Shown: positions 47,684-58,891 of the stretch, in pieces
Position numbering within the stretch: the stretch's first letter is position 1
Layout: the number at the start of each line of letters is the position of its first letter
Assembly: GCA_002342295.1 (NCBI GenBank)
Contig: DDPR01000012.1
Location: forward strand, 1-64,000
Length of the DNA stretch: 64,000 bases
Reading direction: 5' to 3'
Source: Burkholderiales bacterium UBA2463
Lineage (GTDB): Bacteria > Pseudomonadota > Gammaproteobacteria > Burkholderiales > Burkholderiaceae_A
Translations under genes and position numbers: made by a program
Notes under the pieces: model-generated
Seen by the model: only the letters and a program-made list of their open reading frames with translations
Database searches by the model: none
Told to the model about the DNA's origin: nothing

Positions 47684-47769
47684 CAATGCAATCCACCGGA
47701 CGGCGTCGCCGCGAGGTGGAAGGGTCTCCCTGCATCCGTTCGGCCGTCGGCCATGAAAGGTGAAGCATC
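47684..47769 (+). ncRNA. Candidate sucA leader RNA (sucA RNA motif)
   Basis: The 94-bp spacer between gltA and sucA is rich in possible pairings. CCACC/GGTGG lie at 47693-47697 and 47715-47719. CCGGACGG at 47696-47703 can pair with CCGTTCGG at 47736-47743, with one G·U. Two small hairpins are AGGG-TCT-CCCT at 47721-47731 and GGCC-GTC-GGCC at 47742-47752. The last lies just before the sucA Shine-Dalgarno AAAGGTG. A conserved cis-regulatory sucA motif overlapping the ribosome-binding site is described in Burkholderiales, and position and order fit it. I could not compare with the covariance model. Confidence 0.6.
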
Positions 47770-50619
47770 ATGATGAAGAGTTTTCAGCTCAACTCGTACC
47801 TCTTCGGGGCCAATGCGCCCTACGTTGAAGAGCTTTACGACCAGTACCTAAATAATCCGGGTTCTGTCTCTGACAACTGGCGTCGCTATTTCGATGCCAT
47901 GCAGAACGTCCCCGCGCCAAGCGGAGCTCTCTCGGTTCGAGACCAGGCCCATTCGCCCGTCATTGAATCCTTTGCTCAACGCGCAAAAAACAATCAGTTT
48001 CTGCCGCGTGTGGCCGAGCGCGATCTCTCCGTTGCTCGAAAGCAGGTTCATGTGCAGTCGCTCATTGCGGCCTACCGAAATCTTGGTAACCAGTGGGCGG
48101 ATCTTGACCCGCTGAAGCTTCGGTCGCGACCCGCATTCCCCGAACTTGAGCCCGCGTTCTATGACTTCACCGAGGCTGATCTGGACACAGTGTTTCGGGC
48201 GGACAACCTCTACTTTGGAGCGGAGCAGATGTCGCTCCGGGACATCCTGGCCGCTCTTCGTGAGACTTACTGCGACAAGATTGGCTCAGAGTTTATGCAT
48301 GTTCAGGACCCCACTGAAAAGCGCTGGATTCAGGAGCGTCTGGAGTCCTCACGAACCACCCCTCATTTCAGCCCCGAGAAGAAGCGCCACATTCTCAGCC
48401 AGGTGACGGCGGCGGAGGGTCTGGAGCGCTACTTGCACACAAAGTACGTCGGGCAGAAGCGTTTCTCACTTGAGGGCGGAGAGTCCTTCATCGCCTGTAT
48501 GGACGAGATCATCCAGCGCGCTGGTGAGGCAGGCGTTGAAGAGGCCGTAATTGGTATGGCCCATCGAGGTCGGCTTAATGTGCTCGTCAACACGCTTGGC
48601 AAAATGCCCGCCGACCTCTTCGCTGAGTTTGAGGGAAAGCACGCGGATGACCTGCCAGCGGGTGATGTGAAGTATCACCAGGGCTTCTCCAGCGATGTTT
48701 CCACTCCGGGCGGACCACTTCACCTGTCGTTGTCCTTCAACCCGTCGCACCTTGAGATTGTAAATCCCGTGGTGGAGGGGTCCGTGCGCGCGCGTCAAGA
48801 CCGTCGCGGCGATTCGCTGGGCAAGAAGATTCTGCCCATCCTCGTTCACGGTGATGCGGCCTTCGCAGGGCAGGGGGTGGTTATGGAGACCCTGAATCTG
48901 GCGCAGACGCGCGGCTATCAAACCGGCGGAACGATTCATGTGGTGATTAACAACCAAATTGGATTTACCACCAGCGACCCGCGCGATACTCGTTCCACGC
49001 TTTACTGCTCGGACGTGGTAAAGATTATTGAGGCGCCTGTTCTTCACGTGAATGGGGATGACCCGGAGGCCGTGGTGCTGGCGACGCAGATTGCCGTTGA
49101 CTATCGCACCACCTTTAACAAAGACATCGTCATCGATATCGTCTGCTTTAGGAAGCTCGGTCACAACGAGCAGGACACACCCTCCTTGACGCAGCCGATG
49201 ATGTACCGCGCTGTCGCTGCTCACCCCGGCACCCGTAAACTCTATGCAGATCGCCTTGAAGCGCAGGGCGTGCTCAAGCCTGGCGAAGGTGACGAGTTCG
49301 TAAAGGCCTACCGAGCCGCGATGGATGAGGGCCGTCACACGCGCGACCCCGTTCTAACCAACTACAAAAGCAAGTTTTCGGTTGACTGGGCCCCCTTCCT
49401 CGACAAGAAGTGGACCGACGACGCGGACACCGCGCTTCCAATGGCCGAACTCAAGCGGCTGTCCGAACGCATCACCACCATTCCTCAGGGCTTCAACCTC
49501 CATCCGCTGGTGGAGAAGGTCATCAACGATCGTCGGGCCATGGGGCGTGGCGAGATGAATCTGGACTGGGGAATGGGCGAGCACCTTGCGTACGCCTCGT
49601 TGGTGTCCTCTGGCTATGCGGTCCGTCTCTCCGGACAGGATTGCGGGCGTGGAACGTTCACGCACCGACATGCCGTGTTGCACGACCAGAAGCGTGAGCG
49701 CTATGACTCGGGAACATACGTGCCGCTCGAGAACGTCAGTCCCGGACAGGCCCCGTTTGTGGTGATTGATTCCGTCCTCTCTGAGGAGGCTGTTCTGGGA
49801 TTCGAGTACGGCTACTCCACGGCTGAGCCTAATGCCTTGGTGATCTGGGAGGCGCAGTTCGGCGATTTCGCCAACGGAGCGCAGGTAGTCATTGATCAGT
49901 TCATTGCATCGGGTGAGGTGAAATGGGGTCGACAGAGCGGCCTCACACTGTTGTTGCCGCATGGACACGAGGGGCAGGGGCCAGAGCACTCCTCCGCTCG
50001 ACCGGAGCGCTTCCTGCAGCTCTGTGCGGACACCAATATGCAGCTCGTGCAGCCGACGAATGCTAGCCAGATTTTCCATCTGCTGCGCCGACAGATGATC
50101 CGTCCTTTCCGCAAGCCACTCATCGTGTTTACACCCAAGTCGTTGCTCAGAAACAAGGATGCGGGCTCGCCGCTTGAGGACTTTGCCAAGGGCAAGTTCC
50201 ACACCATCATCGGAGAGGTCGACGGTTCAATCGATGCGAAAAAAGTGAAGCGCATGCTCGTTTGCTCCGGCAAGGTCTATTACGACCTTGTGCACCAGCG
50301 CAAGGAGCGCGGGCGGGACGATGTGGTCATCGTTCGTGCTGAGCAGGTCTATCCCTTTCCGCATAAGGCGCTTGGTGCCGAGTTCAAGAAATACCCCAAC
50401 CTGGCGGAGGTGGTGTGGGTGCAGGATGAGCCGCAGAACCAGGGCTACTGGTTCCAGGTTCAGCACTACTTACAGGAACACCTCACCGACGGAATGAAGC
50501 TCGGTTATGCCGGTCGTCCAGCCTCGGCTTCACCTGCAGCGGGCTACTACGAGAGATTCCTTGCGCGCCAGAAGGAACTCCTTGAGGCGGCCTTTTCCAA
50601 ACTCAAACCCCTTTACTGA
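47770..50619 (+). CDS. sucA: 2-oxoglutarate dehydrogenase E1 component
   Basis: A 949-residue thiamine-diphosphate enzyme decarboxylating 2-oxoglutarate. The N-terminal E2-binding segment is [20 protein letters not shown]. The catalytic core includes [13 protein letters not shown] and [17 protein letters not shown]. The cofactor region is [20 protein letters not shown], with [38 protein letters not shown] and the transketolase-like C-terminal half follow. Of two tandem ATGs, the first has AAGGTG at the better seven-base spacing. It opens sucA–odhB–lpd. Confidence 0.97.
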   Translation: MMKSFQLNSYLFGANAPYVEELYDQYLNNPGSVSDNWRRYFDAMQNVPAPSGALSVRDQAHSPVIESFAQRAKNNQFLPRVAERDLSVARKQVHVQSLIAAYRNLGNQWADLDPLKLRSRPAFPELEPAFYDFTEADLDTVFRADNLYFGAEQMSLRDILAALRETYCDKIGSEFMHVQDPTEKRWIQERLESSRTTPHFSPEKKRHILSQVTAAEGLERYLHTKYVGQKRFSLEGGESFIACMDEIIQRAGEAGVEEAVIGMAHRGRLNVLVNTLGKMPADLFAEFEGKHADDLPAGDVKYHQGFSSDVSTPGGPLHLSLSFNPSHLEIVNPVVEGSVRARQDRRGDSLGKKILPILVHGDAAFAGQGVVMETLNLAQTRGYQTGGTIHVVINNQIGFTTSDPRDTRSTLYCSDVVKIIEAPVLHVNGDDPEAVVLATQIAVDYRTTFNKDIVIDIVCFRKLGHNEQDTPSLTQPMMYRAVAAHPGTRKLYADRLEAQGVLKPGEGDEFVKAYRAAMDEGRHTRDPVLTNYKSKFSVDWAPFLDKKWTDDADTALPMAELKRLSERITTIPQGFNLHPLVEKVINDRRAMGRGEMNLDWGMGEHLAYASLVSSGYAVRLSGQDCGRGTFTHRHAVLHDQKRERYDSGTYVPLENVSPGQAPFVVIDSVLSEEAVLGFEYGYSTAEPNALVIWEAQFGDFANGAQVVIDQFIASGEVKWGRQSGLTLLLPHGHEGQGPEHSSARPERFLQLCADTNMQLVQPTNASQIFHLLRRQMIRPFRKPLIVFTPKSLLRNKDAGSPLEDFAKGKFHTIIGEVDGSIDAKKVKRMLVCSGKVYYDLVHQRKERGRDDVVIVRAEQVYPFPHKALGAEFKKYPNLAEVVWVQDEPQNQGYWFQVQHYLQEHLTDGMKLGYAGRPASASPAAGYYERFLARQKELLEAAFSKLKPLY

Positions 50620-50633
50620 GCGAGACATTTCCT

Positions 50634-51893
<1,260 letters not shown>

Positions 51894-51904
51894 GGAGAGG
51901 ACAC

Positions 51905-53335
51905 ATGTCGCAGACCTTTGACGTGGTGGTGATCGGCGCTGGCCCGGCAGGGTACATCGCTGCGATTCGTGCCGCCCAGCTGGGGCTTCAGACTGCCTGT
52001 GTAGAGAAGTGGGTCAATCCCAACGGGGAGATGGTCCTCGGTGGCACCTGCCTCAATGTGGGCTGTATTCCCTCGAAGGCCCTTCTGGCCTCGAGCGAAG
52101 AGTTCGAAAAGATCGCCCACCACGCAGACACGCACGGAATTAGCGTGAAGGGTGCGAGCATGGATGTCGCCAAGATGCTCGCCCGAAAAGATGGCATTGT
52201 GAGCAAGATGACCAAGGGCATCGAGTTCTTGTTTCGAAAAAACAAGATCACCTGGCTCAAGGGCCACGGGCGACTGCTCGGGCAAGAGGGCGGCCTCATT
52301 CAGGTGGAGGTTCAGACTGAGAAGGGTGCAGAGAGTGTTCTGGCCAAGCACCTCATCATTGCAACAGGTTCAAAGGCTCGTCACCTACCCTCCATACCCG
52401 TTGACAACAAAATCGTCTGCGATAACGAGGGGGCTCTCAATTTTCCCTCGGTGCCCAAGAAGCTTGGCGTGATCGGCGCCGGGGTCATTGGCCTTGAACT
52501 CGGTTCAGTCTGGAGGCGGCTTGGTGCCGATGTCACTGTGCTCGAGGCCATGCCCACCTTTCTGGGTGCCTGCGACGAGGCAGTGGCCAAGGAGGCATTC
52601 AAGCTGTTTACGCAACAAGGCCTCTCCATCAACATGGGCGTCAAGATTGGCGAGGTCAAGACGAGCGCCAAGGGCGTGAAAGTGAGCTACACCGATGCCT
52701 CCGGCGCCGCGCAGGTGCTGGAATGCGATCGGCTCATTGTCTCGGTAGGCCGGGTGCCCAACACCGAGAACTTAAACCTCTCGGCCGTCGGCCTCTCCAC
52801 AGATGAACGCGGATTTATCCCGGTGGATGACCACTGCAAAACAAGCCTTCCCAACGTGTATGCCATTGGCGATGTGGTTCGAGGGCCCATGCTTGCCCAT
52901 AAGGGTGAGGATGAGGGCGTCATGGTTGCCGAACTCATTGCGGGCCAAAAACCCCACATCGACTACAACTGCATCCCCTGGGTCATTTACACCTCGCCCG
53001 AAATCGCCTGGGTGGGTCGGACCGAGCAGCAGCTCAAATCCGAGGGTCGCGGCTACAAGGTCGGGCAATTCCCTTTTGCTGCCAATGGACGAGCACTCGG
53101 AATGGATGCGGCACAGGGCTTCGTCAAAGTCATTGCAGATTCTGTGACCGATGAGATTTTGGGCGTTCACATCGTGGGCAGTGCTGCCTCCGACCTCATT
53201 GCAGAGGCCGCAGTGGCCATGGAGTTCAAGGCGTCGTCTGAAGATATTGCCCGCATCTGCCACCCCCATCCCTCAATGTCTGAGGTGATGCGGGAGGCGG
53301 CCCTGGCCGCAGACAAGCGCGCCTTGAATATGTAG
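51905..53335 (+). CDS. lpdA: Dihydrolipoyl dehydrogenase (E3)
   Basis: A 476-residue FAD disulfide oxidoreductase reoxidising the lipoyl arm. The FAD motif is [20 protein letters not shown]. The redox disulfide is in [16 protein letters not shown]. The NAD motif is [21 protein letters not shown], and the C-terminal catalytic His lies in [16 protein letters not shown]. Position after odhB suggests it serves 2-oxoglutarate dehydrogenase, though it may be shared with other complexes. The next gene, zapE, follows after 7 bp. Confidence 0.97.
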   Translation: MSQTFDVVVIGAGPAGYIAAIRAAQLGLQTACVEKWVNPNGEMVLGGTCLNVGCIPSKALLASSEEFEKIAHHADTHGISVKGASMDVAKMLARKDGIVSKMTKGIEFLFRKNKITWLKGHGRLLGQEGGLIQVEVQTEKGAESVLAKHLIIATGSKARHLPSIPVDNKIVCDNEGALNFPSVPKKLGVIGAGVIGLELGSVWRRLGADVTVLEAMPTFLGACDEAVAKEAFKLFTQQGLSINMGVKIGEVKTSAKGVKVSYTDASGAAQVLECDRLIVSVGRVPNTENLNLSAVGLSTDERGFIPVDDHCKTSLPNVYAIGDVVRGPMLAHKGEDEGVMVAELIAGQKPHIDYNCIPWVIYTSPEIAWVGRTEQQLKSEGRGYKVGQFPFAANGRALGMDAAQGFVKVIADSVTDEILGVHIVGSAASDLIAEAAVAMEFKASSEDIARICHPHPSMSEVMREAALAADKRALNM

Positions 53336-53342
53336 GGTCGCC

Positions 53343-54491
53343 ATGTCCGGGCACGAGGTTGAGGAGATCTCTCGGCAGATCCTCTCTGCCCGGGGTTTTG
53401 AGCTTGACGAAGGACAAAAGCGTGGCCTTGCCGCTCTTGACCGTTGCAACGACGAGTGGCGCCACTACAAGTCTCGTCGCGGCGGGCGACTGGCGAAGAT
53501 GCTCATTCACCCTCCTGTGCCCCGAGGCGTCTATCTCTGGGGGGGCGTGGGGCGGGGCAAGTCCTTTCTCATGGATTCCTTTTTCAAGGCCGTCCCGCTT
53601 GAGCGCAAGGTGCGTCTGCACTTTCATGAATTCATGCGGGCGGTTCACCGTGAGCTCCATGACCTTCGCGGCCTTCAGGATCCTCTCGAGGAACTTGCCA
53701 TACGAGTTGCTCGTCGTTATCGCCTGATCTGTTTTGATGAGTTCCATATTTCGGATGTCGCAGACGCCATGATTCTCGAGCGTCTTTTGCACAAGCTGAT
53801 TGACGCTCGCGTGGGTTTCATCATGACCTCCAACTACGCACCCGATGCGCTCTACCCAGACGGTCTACAGCGTGAGCAGCTTCTGCCCGCAATTGATCTC
53901 ATCAAGCAGCATCTGGAGGTGGTGGAGTTGGCCTCCGCTACGGATCATCGTCATGAGGCCGCCAATGCCAAGCCTGATGCAGAGATGGCCGCACTGCTTG
54001 CCCGCCTGCCACCCCTCCTTCAATCTCCCCTGGGTGCAGAGTCCGATGTGGCTCTGGCTCGAATTTTCGAAGCCTTTCGGGACGGTGAGGTGCGCGAACG
54101 TGCCCATCTCCAGATTGAGTCCCGAGACGTGGTTGCGCTGCGGACGGGCGGCGGTGTGGCCTGGTTTGACTTTGAGACGCTCTGCGCAGGCCCAAGATCT
54201 CAGAACGACTATCTCGCGCTTGCCGCATCCTTTCACACGATCATCCTCTCGGGTGTCCCCGTGCTCTCCTCCGCGCAGTTCTCAGAGGCACGTCGATTCA
54301 CCTGGCTCATCGACATCCTCTATGACCACGGTCGTCGCCTCGCCCTGAGCGCCGCAGGCCCTGCTGAGACGCTCTACACGGAGGGGTCCTTCGCATCGGA
54401 ATTCACTCGCGCGGTGAGTCGACTGAGCGAGATGCAGACGGCGGTGTATCTCAGTCGGATTCAGCGCGTATCGGTGGAACGGCTCGCCTAG
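53343..54491 (+). CDS. zapE: Cell division protein ZapE (AFG1-like ATPase)
   Basis: A 382-residue AAA-type ATPase. Walker A is GGVGRGKSFLMDSFF and Walker B is ICFDEFHISDVADAMI. LFHKL-type helices, a sensor region TSNYAPDALYPDGLQR and a C-terminal domain with AWFDFETLCAGPRSQNDYL follow. Family members bind FtsZ and affect division under stress in E. coli; the mitochondrial relative Lace1/Afg1 acts in protein quality control. It is probably read through from lpd. Length is normal. Confidence 0.93.
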   Translation: MSGHEVEEISRQILSARGFELDEGQKRGLAALDRCNDEWRHYKSRRGGRLAKMLIHPPVPRGVYLWGGVGRGKSFLMDSFFKAVPLERKVRLHFHEFMRAVHRELHDLRGLQDPLEELAIRVARRYRLICFDEFHISDVADAMILERLLHKLIDARVGFIMTSNYAPDALYPDGLQREQLLPAIDLIKQHLEVVELASATDHRHEAANAKPDAEMAALLARLPPLLQSPLGAESDVALARIFEAFRDGEVRERAHLQIESRDVVALRTGGGVAWFDFETLCAGPRSQNDYLALAASFHTIILSGVPVLSSAQFSEARRFTWLIDILYDHGRRLALSAAGPAETLYTEGSFASEFTRAVSRLSEMQTAVYLSRIQRVSVERLA

Positions 54492-54505
54492 GTGATAATG
54501 CTTTG

Positions 54506-54862
54506 ATGCGAATGGCTCCCGCACTCGTCGCCTTCCTGGGCTGTCTGGTCTGCTTATCTCCGTCATGGGCAGTCTCTCTGACAGAGCATGAACTCGCCCT
54601 GAGAGAGCACTATCAGAAAGGTCTCGACCAGGTTGAGGTCGATCGCAGAGCGCTTCAGGGTCGCCTTCACCTCCAGGAGAAAGAGTGCCTCTCACGCTTT
54701 GTTTCAGCGCCGTGCATTGAGCGTCTGCGGGTTGAGTCCGAGCGTGAAAACCGAGTTCTTGATCTCGCACGCGAGTCTCTGTCAGAGTCCATTCGCCGAC
54801 TGGAGGCGCAGGCGCGAACGAGGGCGCGCGCCCAACGTGCGGAGGAGCTCAGTGCCCGGTAA
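54506..54862 (+). CDS. Exported coiled-coil protein of unknown function
   Basis: A 118-residue protein with a signal peptide (residues 1-22, cleavage near SWA-VS). The mature part is almost entirely charged helix, probably a coiled coil, with two Cys in KECLSRFVSAPCIERLR that could form a disulfide. I do not recognise a characterised family. It begins 14 bp after zapE and overlaps the next small gene by 11 bp, so it sits in a run of co-transcribed genes. Confidence 0.75.
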   Translation: MRMAPALVAFLGCLVCLSPSWAVSLTEHELALREHYQKGLDQVEVDRRALQGRLHLQEKECLSRFVSAPCIERLRVESERENRVLDLARESLSESIRRLEAQARTRARAQRAEELSAR

Positions 54863-55061
54863 TCGCGATATTCGTACGGTCCAGATGCGGGTCCTCGAGC
54901 TCGAGGCGGAGCATCGTGAGCTGGACGGGCTGATCGAAGAGTTCGAGAAAGACCTTGGTCGAGATGAGCTAGCCCTTCGTCGCCTCAAAAAGCGCAAACT
55001 TCAGATCAAGGATCAGATCGCGCTGCTTCAGACCCAGCTCGAGCCGAGCGAGCCCGCCTAA
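54852..55061 (+). CDS. DUF465 (YdcH-like) small coiled-coil protein
   Basis: A 69-residue protein with the DUF465 pattern: VLELEAEHRELDGLIEEFEK then LALRRLKKRKLQIKDQIALL, a helical hairpin. GGAGGAG at 54841-54847 and a four-base spacer point to the GTG at 54852. That places the start inside the end of the preceding gene, an 11-bp overlap. The family is common in proteobacteria and its role is not known to me. The DinG-type helicase gene follows after 5 bp. Confidence 0.85.
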   Translation: MPGNRDIRTVQMRVLELEAEHRELDGLIEEFEKDLGRDELALRRLKKRKLQIKDQIALLQTQLEPSEPA

Positions 55062-55066
55062 GCCCT

Positions 55067-57067
55067 ATGTCATCTCGCTGGTTTGGGCCTGATGGTCTCC
55101 TTCAGGGCCGGCTAGAGGGCTATCGGCCACGCCAGGCACAGACGGACCTCGCCCTTGCGATCGAGGAGGTCATAGATGCCCAGGGGCAGCTCGTGGCAGA
55201 GGCGGGCACGGGCGTTGGGAAGACCTTTGCTTACCTCGTCCCCGCTCTGCTGAGCGGCAAGCGTGTCATGGTCTCCACGGCGAGTCGAACCCTGCAGGAC
55301 CAGCTCTTCGAGCGGGACGTTCCTCGTCTCTGTAAGGCCATGGGCCTTGCCCATATTCGCGTAGCCCGACTCAAAGGGCGCGCGAACTATCTGTGTCCCT
55401 TTCGTATTGCGCGTGCCCAGACGGAGGCTCGGTTTGGCTCGGCCCAAGAGTCCGCAGACTTTAGGGAGGTCGTGCGCTTTGCGGCCATATCGGGAGACGG
55501 TGACATCTCCGGATGCCATTCCGTGCCCGAGCACTCAGCGATCTGGCCATTGGTGACATCGACCACTGAGAATTGCCTCGGTCAGGCCTGCCCCCAACTC
55601 TCTGAATGCCCAGTTGTGAGGGCTAGAGAGGCCGCAGCCCAGGCGGAGCTGCTGATCGTGAATCATCATCTGCTGTGTGCGGACTTTGCGCTCAAGAGGG
55701 AGCATGGTGGTGATCTGCTTCCCGCTGCCGAGGTCATGATCATTGATGAGGCGCACGCCCTGGCCGACTGTGCTGGTCAGTTCTTCGGCCTCGCGCTCTC
55801 CACTCCAGCATTGGCGGTGCTCTGCCGGGAGCTTCTGGCAGCCGGCCTTACCCATGCCCGTGATGCTGCCGACTGGCCCGCCCACTCGAGTGCTATTGAG
55901 TTGGCCAACCTCAAGCTCCGAGAGAGCCTCGCTGGCTCACTCGTCTCTCAGGGTTCTCGCGCAACTCGGATCACCTGGACAGATCTTACGGAGTCTGTGA
56001 GAGAGGCTCTGACGCAGGCGATTGATGCGCTCACGGCTTCTCTGTGCGCAGTCGCAGAGGTGCTGGCTGTCAATGCCGCGAGAGATGCGGAGCTTCTGCG
56101 CTTGAAGGAACGGGTTGACGAGATGCTCGCACGTGTCGAACAGCTTGTTCCAACACATCAGGCCGATCCCGACGGCGTCGCAGGCGTCTATTGGATTGAA
56201 GTAAATCGGACATCGGTCAGCCTGCATTGGGCCCCGGTGGAAGTGGCCATGCTTCTGCGACAGGTCTTTCAGGGGGGGCCGCCTCGGTCCTGGATCTTCG
56301 TCTCGGCCACGCTTGCCGTTCCGGCCGCGGAGGGGCAGCACGCCCTTGGAGACTTCCAATATTTCTGCGGCCGAATGGGACTCGCCCCCACTCGATGTCT
56401 GAGGCTCGAGAGCCCATTCGATTATTCCGAGCACGCCTTGCTCGTGGTCCCGCAGAACCTGCCAGACCCGAAATCAAGTCGGCTGGTTCTGGACCTCCTG
56501 GGTGATCCACAGATCATGGACTTGATCGTCGCTAGCCCCGGGGGGGTATTCGTGCTCTGTACCAGTCTGCGCGCGGTCGATCAGGCCGGTGAGTTTCTTC
56601 GCGCCGCCCAGAATCAAGTTGGAGATCGTCTCGTTCTCGTTCAGGGCCAGGCGCCCCGGGCCTCTTTGCTGGAGGCCTTCCGCACCCACGGAAGAGCGAT
56701 CCTGGTGGGTGCCGCGAGTTTCTGGGAGGGCGTTGACGTTCCTGGACAGGCTTTAAGTCTGGTGATGATCGATAAACTCCCGTTCTCTCCCCCCGACGAC
56801 CCCGTGCTGGAGGCGCGGATGAGGCAGTGCAGGGAGGCCGGAGGCGATCCCTTTCGAGAGATTCAGTTGCCCGAAGCCTCGCTTGCACTCAAGCAAGGGG
56901 CCGGACGACTTATTCGGTCGGAGCACGACAGGGGGGTGCTGCTCATTGGCGATCGAAGACTTGCAGAGACCCCTTACGGCAGACGGATGGCTCGCAGTCT
57001 TCCACCCTTTAGGCGGACCCGATCACTTGCCGAGGCTCGGCAGTTTTTCCCAGAACTTAAAGCGTGA
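55067..57067 (+). CDS. ATP-dependent DNA helicase, DinG/YoaA (XPD-like) family
   Basis: A 666-residue superfamily 2 helicase with an Fe–S cluster. Walker A is AEAGTGVGKTFAYLVPAL and motif Ia is VSTASRTLQDQL. Cluster Cys candidates are in RANYLCPFRI and NCLGQACPQLSECPVV. The DEAH box is MIIDEAHALAD, and later motifs include GAASFWEGVDVPGQALSLVM and QGAGRLIRSEHDRGVLLIGD. YoaA-type enzymes assist stalled replication forks, and DinG unwinds R-loops; the smaller size suggests YoaA. Its last 45 bp overlap the end of bamD. Confidence 0.92.
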   Translation: MSSRWFGPDGLLQGRLEGYRPRQAQTDLALAIEEVIDAQGQLVAEAGTGVGKTFAYLVPALLSGKRVMVSTASRTLQDQLFERDVPRLCKAMGLAHIRVARLKGRANYLCPFRIARAQTEARFGSAQESADFREVVRFAAISGDGDISGCHSVPEHSAIWPLVTSTTENCLGQACPQLSECPVVRAREAAAQAELLIVNHHLLCADFALKREHGGDLLPAAEVMIIDEAHALADCAGQFFGLALSTPALAVLCRELLAAGLTHARDAADWPAHSSAIELANLKLRESLAGSLVSQGSRATRITWTDLTESVREALTQAIDALTASLCAVAEVLAVNAARDAELLRLKERVDEMLARVEQLVPTHQADPDGVAGVYWIEVNRTSVSLHWAPVEVAMLLRQVFQGGPPRSWIFVSATLAVPAAEGQHALGDFQYFCGRMGLAPTRCLRLESPFDYSEHALLVVPQNLPDPKSSRLVLDLLGDPQIMDLIVASPGGVFVLCTSLRAVDQAGEFLRAAQNQVGDRLVLVQGQAPRASLLEAFRTHGRAILVGAASFWEGVDVPGQALSLVMIDKLPFSPPDDPVLEARMRQCREAGGDPFREIQLPEASLALKQGAGRLIRSEHDRGVLLIGDRRLAETPYGRRMARSLPPFRRTRSLAEARQFFPELKA

Positions 57068-57889
57068 CCACATGCCCCTGTAGTCCGGGCGCAGATCGGC
57101 CGGGAGGCCGCCAAGCACCTTGGGGTCGTAGCCATGCTTGAGGTACGCGCTCTTTGGGTAGTTGAGCGCCAGAACACGCCTCGCATCGTCTCGCAGATCA
57201 ACAAGACCAAGTCGGTCGTAGCCCAGAACCATCTGTGCGAGTGCCTCCTCGACGGCAGGGGCCTCCTGGTACTGACGCGTTACCTGCTGCGCTCGGTTCA
57301 CCGCCGCGAGAAACGCCCCCCGGCGGAGGTAGTAGCGCGCCACGTGGACATCGTTCTGGGCCAGTAAGTTGATGAGAAATTGGAGGCGGGCCGACGCGTC
57401 GGGCGCGTATTTGCTCTCCGGAAAGCGAGTGACGAGCTCCTTGAAAGTGTCGAATGCCTCGCGAGCGGCCCGCGGATCTCGCTCTGCGAAGTCCTCTCCG
57501 GTGTATGCCGAAAAGAGTGTGGCCCGGTCGTTTACATTGATGAGTCCCTTGAGATAGAGGACGTAGTCAAGATTCTCGTGATTGGGATAGAGGCGGGTGA
57601 AACGATCGATGGCGGCAAGAGCAAGCGCCATTTCGCCCTCTTTCCAATGGGCATAGGCCGTGTTGATTTGGGCCTGTTGGGCAAAGCGGCCAAATGGGTA
57701 GCGCGACTCGAGCTTTTGTAAAAGGGCAATCGCCTTGGCGTAGTTCCCCGAGGACAACTCATCCTGGGCCTCTGCGTAGAGCTTTTCGGCCGTCCAATTC
57801 AGGGTCTCGTCTCGGCTGGCCGGATCGGAGGCGCATCCTGATAGGCCGAGGAGAATGGCGAGGGCAAGACTCAGGGAGAATGCGCGCAT
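57023..57889 (-). CDS. bamD: Outer-membrane assembly lipoprotein BamD
   Basis: A 288-residue lipoprotein of the BAM complex, which inserts beta-barrels such as BtuB. The lipobox is LLGLSGCAS (Cys19). Tetratricopeptide-like helices follow: AEKLYAEAQDELSSGNYAKA, YPFGRFAQQAQINTAYAHW and LDYVLYLKGLINVNDR, continuing with APDASARLQFLINLLAQ. The C-terminal 50 residues extend beyond the TPR set. Its ATG abuts the rluD ATG in the palindrome CATATG, with no intergenic bases. The 3' end overlaps the DinG-type helicase gene by 45 bp. Confidence 0.95.
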   Translation of the reverse strand: MRAFSLSLALAILLGLSGCASDPASRDETLNWTAEKLYAEAQDELSSGNYAKAIALLQKLESRYPFGRFAQQAQINTAYAHWKEGEMALALAAIDRFTRLYPNHENLDYVLYLKGLINVNDRATLFSAYTGEDFAERDPRAAREAFDTFKELVTRFPESKYAPDASARLQFLINLLAQNDVHVARYYLRRGAFLAAVNRAQQVTRQYQEAPAVEEALAQMVLGYDRLGLVDLRDDARRVLALNYPKSAYLKHGYDPKVLGGLPADLRPDYRGMWSRFKFWEKLPSLGK

Positions 57890-58891
57890 ATGACCGATCT
57901 AGATGTTCGAGAGACCTCCGGGCAATCCGAGTCGGAGGGCTCTGAGGATTATAGCGAGAGCACCCTCGTGATCGTGACGCCGGCGGATGTCGGGCGCCGT
58001 CTCGATGTCTTTCTCGCAAGCCTGCTTCCTGAGCAGTCCCGGGCGCGACTGCAGCGGTGGGTGGAGGAAGGTTCGGTCTTGGTCGATGGCAGACTTGCCC
58101 GATCGAGTCTGAGTCTGCGAGCTGGGCAGCGAATCGAAATTCAAGAGCCGGAGCAAGAAGCACAGGGCGACTGGCTGGCCGAGCCCATGAGGCTGGATCT
58201 CCTTTTCGAGGATGACCAGGTGCTGGTTTTGAATAAGCCATCCGGGCTCGTGGTCCATCCTGCGGCGGGCCACCCCAAGGGCACTCTTTTGAATGGACTC
58301 CTTGCCCACTGCCCCGAGCTTCGCGCCATTCCTCGGGCCGGCATTGTTCATCGACTGGACCGGGACACGACGGGCCTTATGGTTGTGGCGAAGACTCCTC
58401 TGGCCCAGGTGGATCTGGTTCGCCAACTTCAGGCCAGGTCCGTATCACGGCTTTACTGGGCATTGGTGTGGGGCAGGCCGGCTGGCGCACGGGTGCTCTC
58501 CGGGGACATTGGTCGCGATCCGAGGGACCGTCAGCGCATGGCTGTTGTCTCGGCCGGTGGCAAGCCAGCCGCCACGCACATAGAGCCCAAAGGGGAAGGG
58601 GTCTTAGAGGGCAGGCCCGTGACGCTTGTCGTCTGCAGACTCGAGACAGGACGCACACACCAAATCAGAGTTCACCTTCAAGAGGCCGGTTTTCCGCTCG
58701 TGGGCGATGCGACCTACACGAGGCGGGCCCCCCTCCCGGGACGGTCGATTGGCTTTGAGCGCCAGGCCTTGCATGCCTACAGACTGTCCTTTCTTCACCC
58801 TGAGCGGCGCGTCGAGGTCGCATTCGAGGCCGACCTCCCCAAGGATTTTGCTGACCTTCTTGAACGCGCGGGAATGAAGCACCCCAGATGA
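57890..58891 (+). CDS. rluD: Ribosomal large-subunit pseudouridine synthase RluD-like
   Basis: A 333-residue enzyme converting uridines in 23S rRNA. An acidic leader of about 25 residues is followed by an S4 domain (VGRRLDVFLASLLPEQSRAR to about residue 90). The catalytic domain contains LVLNKPSGLVVHPAAGH, the catalytic Asp in IVHRLDRDTTGLMVVAKT, and LETGRTHQIRVHLQEAGFP. The ATG at 57890 directly adjoins the bamD start. A GTG near 57968 would skip the acidic leader and is an alternative. It overlaps pgeF by 4 bp. The conserved bamD–rluD–pgeF order supports RluD. Confidence 0.92.
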   Translation: MTDLDVRETSGQSESEGSEDYSESTLVIVTPADVGRRLDVFLASLLPEQSRARLQRWVEEGSVLVDGRLARSSLSLRAGQRIEIQEPEQEAQGDWLAEPMRLDLLFEDDQVLVLNKPSGLVVHPAAGHPKGTLLNGLLAHCPELRAIPRAGIVHRLDRDTTGLMVVAKTPLAQVDLVRQLQARSVSRLYWALVWGRPAGARVLSGDIGRDPRDRQRMAVVSAGGKPAATHIEPKGEGVLEGRPVTLVVCRLETGRTHQIRVHLQEAGFPLVGDATYTRRAPLPGRSIGFERQALHAYRLSFLHPERRVEVAFEADLPKDFADLLERAGMKHPR

